Below, one piece after another: positions 56,384 through 64,000 of a stretch of DNA of 64,000 nucleotides (positions within the stretch are counted from its first letter, which is position 1; every line of letters starts with the position of its first letter). The DNA is taken from assembly GCA_004794785.1 (NCBI GenBank), contig SJOL01004010.1, positions 167,524 to 231,523 of the forward strand. The letters run 5' to 3'. Made by a program: the position numbers and the translations under genes. The notes under the pieces are model-generated. The model ran no database searches and was not told the origin of the DNA. It worked only from the letters and a program-made list of their open reading frames with translations. Source of the DNA: Opisthorchis felineus. Taxonomy: Eukaryota > Platyhelminthes > Trematoda > Opisthorchiida > Opisthorchiidae.

Positions 56384-57638
56384 GTTGCTGCGCGAATCGG
56401 TGGTTATTGCTAAAACAGAAAAAGCAAGTGGGTAAATATGGCGAATACGGCAGAACAAAGAAAAAGTTAAAACGAACTCATCGCGGCAACCTTAGGTCTA
56501 AATCACAGTGCCATGAGCCGAACACTAGAAGCACAATTAGGGCTAACTGTGGGTAGTTTTCCGATGCTACATAATACTTCAGGTGGGCGAGACAACTATA
56601 AATACATTATAAAAAACAGCAACATCAGTGCTGACACTGATACTTCACTGCCGTACAGTTAAAAATACGCATCACGAGCACGGCACACTTTGTTTAGCTA
56701 GACTCATTGTACCTGTCGTTCAGAATCAAAACGAACATTTGCTTCACAGCAATTTCTCAAGAGAACCCGACTTTGGCTGTGTCAACCACACAACTGTAAA
56801 CTTCCTACGGTCTGTTAGGACCAACTAGTTGTGGTAATCCGGTATGCAAAAAGAGATCACATGTATGATTTAGACGCCAGATAACTTGCGCAACATCGGC
56901 GACATCGTTTTCATTCTCCATAGCTGTAGCCGTGCATGCGGTGTATACTGACCCTAGGTTTTTTGTTTTGCCAATCGTCGTTCCTGGGATACGAAAAAAC
57001 TGCGGTAATGATTCGACACCATCCCAGTAGTGATCTCCGTTTTCATGAATCTTCCACTGTTCCTAAGCCAATGACAATGAGAGTTTATCCAAGATGTCGA
57101 CACGAAATACTACCGCCTCATCGGTTTCAATTCCTCGGGACTTTAAGTAACTTGGCAACGCGAACTCTGCGCAGGTCGACTAGTGGCTCCTAGTCACCAC
57201 GATCAGAGAACGGGAATAAGAGGTTGGCTCTTGGGTTTTTATCACCTGGCTGCCAAGATTGAGAAAGAACAATAAGTAAACACAATGGAACGCAATCGCA
57301 ACACAGACTGACAAAACGCTCGACCTAACACACAATTGTCCCACTATTAAGTAAACACACACACTTTTCCAATTGTTCTTACTGTGTGCCAAAATGCTGA
57401 AGTAAATAAAATGCCAAAGGGAATCAACATGTCAGGAAAGTTTTCTGCGGTATTGCAGCTAAACAGCCCATACCTGACCACTGCGTTAAGAATACCGGGC
57501 AAAAACAACGCGCAAAACAAATTAACAAACGAACAAAGGATGGGTCTTTAGGGTCCGTCTGAGATCTTCTCATTAAATTATCACTTGTAGTTAGGGCGTT
57601 TAACACTACATCTTCAATGGCGCCGCACGCTGAAACTT
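56384..57638. other. Upstream region of HSCB
   Basis: No coding sequence or recognisable repeat. It presumably holds the HSCB promoter and 5' UTR, but I see no motif strong enough to name. Confidence 0.5.
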
Positions 57639-57977
57639 TTAAGCATCGCTTCGAGCTTGTATTGCGGCACTGTCAATTAGTTTTATTGAAAAAGCCATCC
57701 TCTTGGCTTCTGGGTGAAGGCTGTTTGGTGACCTAGAAACCGCTAAGATTTCTAACCGAAACGCTCCAATCATTTCCCGGTGTCGCACTCCGAGCATAAG
57801 AGGCAGGCCCTCGTCAGCAAAACAATCTCCGCGTGCGTAATCCATTTCGCTCACGAATCCTTTCGGGAAAACCCTCAGAAGCGAAAAAGAAACAGTGTGA
57901 TTCCCAATGTGGCCGTTTCGTTCCTTCAAAACGTGCATCACATCGACTGCACTTTGTAATTGATGTAAATTGGCCAT
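57639..57977 (-). CDS. Uncertain ORF, possible exon of an unrecognised gene
   Basis: 112 aa from the ATG at 57977; the frame is open back to 58070 without an earlier ATG. A hydrophilic, ordinary-looking composition includes FVSEMDYARGDCFADEGLPL and HREMIGAFRLEIL. The segment EMDYAR…GL has a faint resemblance to the READFAR…GL region of THEM6-type thioesterase-like proteins. The match is too weak to name it, and no WDD-type motif follows. It could also be a chance ORF. It sits about 1.3 kb upstream of HSCB on the same strand. Confidence 0.25.
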   Translation of the reverse strand: MANLHQLQSAVDVMHVLKERNGHIGNHTVSFSLLRVFPKGFVSEMDYARGDCFADEGLPLMLGVRHREMIGAFRLEILAVSRSPNSLHPEAKRMAFSIKLIDSAAIQARSDA

Positions 57978-58084
57978 TAAACTGCGACCCTTAAAGGCTG
58001 AGATCACGCGATAAAATGACAAAATAATGATCAGCCAGGTGTAAAACACTTCAGATGCCCGGCTGTACACAACCCGAACGAAGC

Positions 58085-58207
58085 GAGGGGACTAAGATAC
58101 CGTTAGGTTGACCAAACCTAGACAGAAGCAGTCGAGATGGTGGGGTAAGTTTCCAAACACGTAACTCCCCCAACACGCCTCAATCACTGGGCTGCCTCGA
58201 GCCCAGG
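58085..58207 (-). repeat. tRNA-derived SINE, diverged
   Basis: The minus strand has GCCCAGTGATTGAGGCG, then GACTGCTTCTGTCTAGGTTTGG and CCCTCGCTTCGTTCGGGTT, matching the family. The Ty3/gypsy element inserted just beyond its head. Confidence 0.65.
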
Positions 58208-58218
58208 GCACGCACTGC

Positions 58219-58223
58219 CGCAC
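58219..58223. repeat. Target-site duplication CGCAC, left copy
   Basis: Abuts the 3' LTR and is identical to 62200-62204 at the other end of the element. Confidence 0.85.
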
Positions 58224-58377
58224 TATTGCGTGAGTCCAGTAGACCCAGGTTGAGATTAGAAGGAAGACAGAATAGGAGGGCGTGATGTACGCTTTAATCG
58301 TCTAATAACGACAGTACATGAGCTGAGAATTACGAGTTACTGGTGTATGCAAAGGTATGGTTTATATAGTCATGACA
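58224..58377 (-). repeat. 3' LTR of the Ty3/gypsy element
   Basis: 154 bp, aligned along its length with the 5' LTR but lacking 13 bp. The terminal dinucleotide has mutated (CA end reads TA). It keeps an intact TATATAAA at 58361-58368 (minus strand) and the 16-nt self-complementary segment at 58293-58308. Confidence 0.92.
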
Positions 58378-58391
58378 TTCTCCCCGCCTTG
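58378..58391 (-). other. Polypurine tract
   Basis: In element sense AAGGCGGGGAGAA abuts the TG of the 3' LTR, the position and composition of a plus-strand primer. One C interrupts the purines. Confidence 0.8.
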
Positions 58392-58627
58392 GAATAAGTG
58401 TGTACTTTTGCGGCGAACGAGTGTAAAAAAAATAAAAGCTGTGGTAGTTACGTGGATTTCTCTGCGCCTCTCTGTTGCGCAGATTATATGGGTGAGTGCG
58501 CTGTTGTCGGATAAGAATGTCCAAGTGATTTCCTGGGTCTGCACTAGAATGGAATGATGAGGCATCGTTAATAGGCAAGAGTTCAGTTTCTGAGCAATCA
58601 CGGTGGACTGATGGTGTTGCATGAGGC

Positions 58628-61600
58628 TCATCTTGTTCGGCGATATGTACTGGTTCCAGTTCTATCGGATATCATGTCGTTGCCTTTAGGGGCCAAGCGG
58701 CGTAAGGGTACGGTTTCATGTCTGCCATCTGGACGAACTATATGGGCGTACTCTGGATTACAAGAGACGAGTTCCACTTCCTCTACCAGAGGGTCATATT
58801 TAGAGACTCGATCATTGCGTTTTAAAAGGATCGGCCCAAATACAGTTAGCCAGGTAGGTAGGGAGACACCGTTGGCTGATCGTCGTGTGAATGGCATTAA
58901 ACGTTCGTGTGGGGTACAGTTGATACTAGTACATAATAGGGATCTGATACAGTGGAGAGCATCAAGAAGGACAACCTCCCAATGTGTGGTAGGCAAGCCG
59001 CGTGATTTTAGAGCCAGGCAAATGGTCTTCCAAAGGGTACCATTAAGTCGTTCAACCTGACCATTACATTGTGGATTATATGCAATGGTGTGACTAGTGG
59101 CAACGCCTTTATCGAACAAAAATTGTTTGAGTTCAATTGACACGAACGCAGAACCGCGATCTGAGTGAATATAAGCAGGCATACCAAATAGTGAAAACAG
59201 TTGACTTAAACAACGAATCACAGTGGAAGAGGACATATCGGCGCAAGGATAAGCAAAGGGGAATCGAGAATACTCGTCAATGATTGTTAAAAGGTACTTG
59301 TTACGAGTGTTTGAGGGAAGTGGGCCTTTAAAGTCGATACTAAGACGTTCAAAAGGTTGTGTGGCTTTGATAAGCTGGCCACGAAAAGTGTTACAAAATT
59401 TTGGTTTGAGTTCGGAGCATGTGGAACAGTTAGACACCACACGTCGGATATCGCTGACTGAAAAGGGAAGGTTCTTAGAACGAACATAATGTGCAAATCT
59501 CGTGACACCGGGATGGCATAATATGTTGTGAAGCTCTTCAAGTTTTTCCGTCCCAGCAATATTGGCACAGAGGTTACGAGATAGGGTATCAGCAACGCGG
59601 TTATCCGTTCCTGGTCTATAGACGACGTCGTAGTTTTACCCTGCCAATTCGATTTTCCACCGTTCGATCTTGTCATTCTTTATTTTACTCTTCTGTTGGT
59701 TCCCGTACATAAAAGCGACCGAACGTTGATCCGTAATCAGTTTAAAATGTCTCCCGAGGAGATAGTGGCGCCATTTGCGGATCGCTTCGACGATAGCATA
59801 TGCTTCTTTTTCGACAGCAGAATGATTTTTCTCGCTTGCAGTCAAGGTCCTGGAGAAAAAGGCGACCGGCCGGTTACCCTGGCTCAGGGATGCACCAATA
59901 GCGATGTCGGACGCATCGGTTTCGACGACGAGAGGGATATTGTAGTCGACAGTAACGACCATCGCATTCTCTAATTCGTGCTTAAGGTTCTCAAATGCTG
60001 TTCGGACATTCTCCGGAAGAGGAAATATTTTGTTTTTAACCAACGGATGGATTTTGTCAGAAAACGCCACTGCGAATAGTAGGCGAACAGACCAACGGCT
60101 CTGCTGCGATTTCCCGTTCTGTGGAATTGGGAGTTCTCTTATAGGGCGCATGCGTTCTGGGTCAGGTTTTATAATACCTTTGGAGACCTTGTAACCCAAG
60201 AGAGTAATCTCTTCAATTGCGAAGCTGCTTTTTGTGTGGTTCAGAGTAATGTTGTATGTTTTAGCGATATCGAGGAAATGCCTAAGATTACGGTCATGCT
60301 CATATCTCGTTTTACCGCATACCGTAACGTTATCAATATAAGCGAATGTGTCTTTCACTTGTTCGGCTTTGATGATGTTGTTTAACGTTCGTGGGAAACA
60401 CGCAACCTCGTTTGTCACTCCGAAGGGAATGCGCCGAAACTGGTATAGGTTCCCGCCGGCTTCGAATGCTGTGAATGGTTTATCTGACTCGATTATCGGA
60501 ACCTGATGATATGCACTCTGGAGATCCAGTGTACTGTAGACGGTATAGCGTGCGATGGTTTCAATCATTTGATCCAGTCTTGGTAAAGGATAAGCGTCAA
60601 GGTAGGTGAAGCGACTGATGGTCTGGCTGTAGTCTATCACCATACGTCTTTTGTGATTCGTATTGCGCGTCACGAGCACTTGTGCTCTCCATGGGGAATT
60701 CGATGTTTCGATTATACCATCGGTGAGCATTCGGTCTACTTCGGTTAGTATGAATTGTTCGTCTTCCGGTGTATGACGACGAGATTTCGTGGCGATCGGT
60801 TTGTAATTCGCAGCAAGATTAGTGAATAACGATGGAGATTCCAGTTTCGCGGATGTTACACCACATACAGTTAGGGTGCCCCGTTGGCCACCGAATGGAA
60901 TTTCAATTTTATCATGGTACCCCAGGAAGTCATGTCCGAGAAGGACGTCTGCACAGAGGTTCGGTAATACACAAAGTTTGAACCGTTCGTATGTAGCATC
61001 CTTGTACTGAATGGACACGAGGCAATAACCTTTGGTAGAACATGAATGTATCGTTGACGCCATTGTTATCACAGAATCGTACGGAAATAGTTTCCAGTTA
61101 TGAGTTTGTAGGGCTGATGAAGAAACGAAGCTTCTGGAGCTGCCGGTATCAATAAGAGCTCGGACAACAACGCCGTTGACCAAAATATCTGTTGTAGTTT
61201 TAGATAGGCAATTGGGAGCAGCGGCACAAAATAACGAAGAGATTGAGGAGTCTTGAGCTGAACCCACGTGATATTTCGAGGTTTTTGACCTACAGACGCG
61301 TTGAAAATGCCCAATTTTCCCACAACTTTTGCACACTGATTCTTTAACGGGATACCTATAACGAGGGTGCTTGGGGTTCCCACAAAAGTAAAATGTTTGT
61401 TGTTGTGTAGCGGCAGAAACTATTGTTTCGGGAGTAACAATGGACGAAGGAGTAGACACGGAACAAGTAACGGGTTGTCTGTATACGTATGCTTGTGATT
61501 GTTTTTGTGCAAGTTCGAGAGCTCGTGCGGCTTCGTGGGCTTTGTCAAGGTCCAATTCATGCCACGTTAGTAGTTTCTCCCGAATGGTATTTGACTGCAG

Positions 61601-62011
61601 TCCGGTTATCAAGGCATCCCGGACTGCTTCGTTTGTATGCTCCACAGCAGATACTGCTTCAACTTCACAGTCCTTAGCAAGTTACTTCAGTTTTTGAACG
61701 AACTGGTCGACATATTGACCAGGTTCTTGTTTGTATGTAGCTAAAAGGTGACGTGCATACACGATATTTTTCGGGCGGATATAAACTTTTTCCAGCAGGG
61801 TTATCGCAGAATCGTAGTCGCTGCATTCTGCAATGAAGTCATACACTGTATGGTCAATGTGACCCATGAGAGTTTCTAATTTATTTAAACCTTCAGGTTT
61901 GATTGAGTTAACGTAAGCTTTGAAGGTACGGAACCAATGAGTCCATCGTTTCGTGCCATCTGATGAGTGAGGATCAGCATCAAAAACCGTGGGTCGGAGA
62001 ATATGATCCAT
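58628..62011 (-). pseudogene. gag-pol of the Ty3/gypsy element, two in-frame stops
   Basis: One 1,128-codon frame broken only by TAA at 61682-61684 (in Gag) and TAA at 59636-59638 (after RNase H). In order: Gag from MDHILRP; a degraded first zinc finger and an intact knuckle CKSCGKIGHFQRVC (about 61333-61292); protease with LIDTGSS (about 61150); RT with RMVIDYS, LDLQSAYHQVP and FAYIDN; RNase H with VETDASD and ITDQRSV; an HHCC integrase zinc finger; and an integrase core with SIDFKGPL, YIHSDRG and NGQVERLNGT (D, D, E). The second Asp of the RT YxDD box is Asn (codon at 60329-60331). Gag and Pol share one frame with no shift. The copy cannot encode an active polyprotein, although the frame is otherwise intact. 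Confidence 0.93.
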
Positions 62012-62032
62012 TTCTTTATTAGACGATTAAAT
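62012..62032 (-). other. Leader / candidate self-priming primer-binding site
   Basis: The 21 bp between the 5' LTR and the gag ATG contain no TGG-starting tRNA-complementary site. Instead 62016-62031, beginning one base inside the LTR edge, is perfectly complementary over 16 nt to LTR positions 62102-62117. A fold-back of the transcript could prime minus-strand synthesis, as in Tf1-type elements. Confidence 0.6.
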
Positions 62033-62199
62033 TGTTGCGTGAGTCGAGTAGTTCCAGGTTGAGATTAGAAGGAAGACAGAACAGAAGGGCGTAATGTACG
62101 CTTTAATCGTCTAATAACGATAGTACATGAGCCGAAAATATGGAGTGAGAATTACGAGTTAATGGTGTATGCAATGGTATGGTTTATGTAGTCATGACA
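62033..62199 (-). repeat. 5' LTR of the Ty3/gypsy element
   Basis: 167 bp, starts TGTCATGAC and ends GCAACA in the element's sense. It contains TACATAAA near its start, a TATA-like site that reads TATATAAA in the other LTR. Very short for a gypsy LTR. It contains the 16-nt segment (62102-62117) complementary to the leader. Confidence 0.92.
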
Positions 62200-62204
62200 C
62201 GCAC
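62200..62204. repeat. Target-site duplication CGCAC, right copy
   Basis: Abuts the 5' LTR and is identical to 58219-58223. Five base pairs is the usual Ty3/gypsy integrase footprint. Confidence 0.85.
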
Positions 62205-64000
62205 CACTGATTTTTCTCGGGTCATCTCGCCTTGGATAGGTTGACATATGAGTCTACATATTAGTACATGGTGATATTCCATCGTCAACATCAACAACAA
62301 ACCAGTAGTAGACATCGGGGATTAGCTACCAACCATACGGCGACATTTGGTGGAACGTCATACATACTGGAAACGTTCTAATTGATGACCAATAAGACAG
62401 TATGAAAACATATTTTCAAGTATCGGACTCCAAACGATCTCACAAGGCTGACCCAAGACACACAAGGAGTCTCAATGACATGTAATGGACCCTAATCGGG
62501 TTACAGCGGGTCAACCGTACGGTCAAGTGCGTTAACCGTTCCTCCAGAATTGACTACCTAGTTTCGTGGCCCTCAGTAACTAAAACTGATGGCACAAAGG
62601 CGGTTTGCTCATCCGCTTCCACTGTGCAAATGCAACGTTCTTGTGCCGGCTTCGGATGATGACGCGCATGGCGGTCGCCCGTATTCTTGTGGTTATCGGA
62701 GAGATCTTGGCCGAGCACTGTAAAAGGAGCCTGTGCGCAACGCTTGCTGAAGGTGCCCCTCTTGTTTGTGTTGTACGGAATTGTTTTTTTGCGGCTTTGT
62801 TCAAATGATTGATTTAATAGATCCAGCTATTTCTAAGCAAAATGTGATGGCTGAATTGAGGACTTAAGGGTGCAGTGCGCGATAGGTATGTTCTGTCGTT
62901 GCCCTCTGATATTAACCTCCCGGTCGCTCTACGAAGGCACCTTTTATGTGGCATGTCTAGCCCTAGTTTAGCATTATAGTTGTTCCTATGGCTCTAGCTT
63001 TTCTGGACTGATATACCTGCCGCGTAACTCCGACGGTGTTATCCTGTTAGAGGTGTCCCTTTCTATTCTGGTTGAGCTTTTCCCAGGATCCTCGGGTCAG
63101 CGGTGTTGCGCTGCCAGCTGGTGCGTTCGGTGCTCAAGAATAATAATAATGTTTCTTGCTGTCCCTGGTTTTGAGGAGGTTACGTATCGTCTGACATGCT
63201 TTTTGAAGTCCTGTTATCTGATGAACATAACCTGTAAAGGCTGTTTAATGTGGCCGTGGTGTGGAGATTTATATTTCACTGGGTAATCTGGAAAAGCCAT
63301 GTTTACTCAGTGAACTTGTAGGGTGGACTAATATATGTCAAGGCATCTAGATACTACCTGGTCACGCGAGCACGGATACTTTTGTGCAGATGCTCTGAAA
63401 ACTGCATCGAACTCGTTCGGCCAATCCGTACCATTGTGGTTGCTGGAATTTTGTGCAGGCTGTGTGGATCTTAAGGGTTTTGTATATCTCCCGTACCACT
63501 ATGGCTTCAAAATATATCCATTGTCATAGTGTGGTTGACGACAAATTGTATCCCATAATGTTTGCCTTATTGGATGCATTGGCCTGATCAAATGGTACCG
63601 GCGTGCATCATTTTGTGAAATAGCCCACTAGCGCATGTATGAATGTGGGCATTCACCCGTTTGTCTTTTGATATCCACCACCCCTATCATTCGGATGGCC
63701 CGTTTTCAATTTTAGTGACGCTCTGTTGTGATGTGTTGGGTGTTTTCCATGGATTGCAAGAATTTGTGCAGCGCTGTGGTGTTAATGAGACCATCCGTCA
63801 CAGCCGGATGCGGCACATTCTCTTGTTTTCTTACCAATATATCGCACTCTGAACAAATCTGGGGTGGCAGGTCGGCACCATAAGTTTGACCTATAGCCAA
63901 ACCTGCGGCGTGACACAGTGCTTCATGTGTCGCTATCAGCTGACACCACCGAGACAAGGTGTCTGAATTCGGTGCTCGTATCTTGGGGGGGGGGGCGGCG
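62205..64000. other. Unassigned right end, probable minus-strand repeat relic
   Basis: 62,580-62,810 is GC-rich. On the minus strand 63,957-63,712 encodes a Cys/His-containing frame (ALCHAAGLAIGQTYGADLPP, QICSECDILVRKQENVPHPA), and 63,460-63,340 has a second frame (WPNEFDAVF … YPCSRDQ). Frame changes and lack of splice-compatible joints suggest a decayed mobile element, but I do not recognise the family. The window ends in a poly-G run. Confidence 0.35.

Larger units (their letters stand above)
58224..62199 (-). mobile_element. Full-length Ty3/gypsy LTR retrotransposon, inactivated
   Basis: 3,976-bp element on the minus strand: 5' LTR 62033-62199, a 21-bp leader, one gag-pol frame 62011-58628, a polypurine tract and 3' LTR 58224-58377. 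It is flanked by the 5-bp duplication CGCAC on both sides, so both ends are defined. Order PR-RT-RNaseH-INT places it in Ty3/gypsy. The paired zinc-finger layout before the protease recalls trematode families such as CsRn1 and Boudicca (inference). LTRs differ by about 12 substitutions plus a 13-bp indel, so the insertion is not recent. Confidence 0.93.

Overview
The window reads as nuclear DNA of a flatworm, most probably a trematode (fluke). It is moderately AT-rich and gene-poor. It carries small exons in very long introns, one intron of only 32 bp, tRNA-headed SINEs, hammerhead-ribozyme repeats, non-LTR and Ty3/gypsy retroelements, and no bacterial-style operons. Species cannot be fixed from the sequence; the large introns suit a large-genome fluke such as a fasciolid (inference).

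Layout: (1) 1-15,763 shows no gene I can support, only repeat debris: a SINE relic, a reverse-transcriptase relic, an SM-alpha-like degenerate hammerhead and a well-formed hammerhead repeat. (2) 15,764-49,396, plus strand, is one calpain gene that I assembled from 18 exons with matching splice phases. The exons sum to 2,136 nt, i.e. 711 codons plus stop. The protein has the protease core, a C2-like domain and a C-terminal penta-EF-hand domain. Catalytic Cys and His are present, but the triad Asn position is Ser (AGC). Its introns hold a GC-rich Gag ORF, an RTE/CR1-like RT tail, SINEs, hammerhead-bearing repeats (some tandem, some head-to-head) and a 68-bp-arm palindrome inside 16-bp direct repeats. 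(3) 49,397-55,531 has the calpain poly(A) signal and repeat fragments. (4) 55,532-56,383, minus strand, is an intronless gene for the mitochondrial Fe-S co-chaperone HSCB. (5) 57,639-58,070 is an uncertain minus-strand ORF. (6) 58,219-62,204 is a full-length minus-strand Ty3/gypsy element with both LTRs, 5-bp target-site duplications, a polypurine tract and one gag-pol frame broken by two stops. Its leader, just inside the 5' LTR, is perfectly complementary over 16 nt to a segment of the LTR, which suggests Tf1-like self-priming. (7) 62,205-64,000 is unassigned, with probable minus-strand repeat relics.

The two cellular genes are functionally unrelated: calcium-regulated (pseudo)protease and Fe-S cluster assembly. 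The most interesting material is the Asn-to-Ser calpain, the hammerhead-carrying repeat families with their inverted or tandem arrangements, and the candidate self-primed LTR element.
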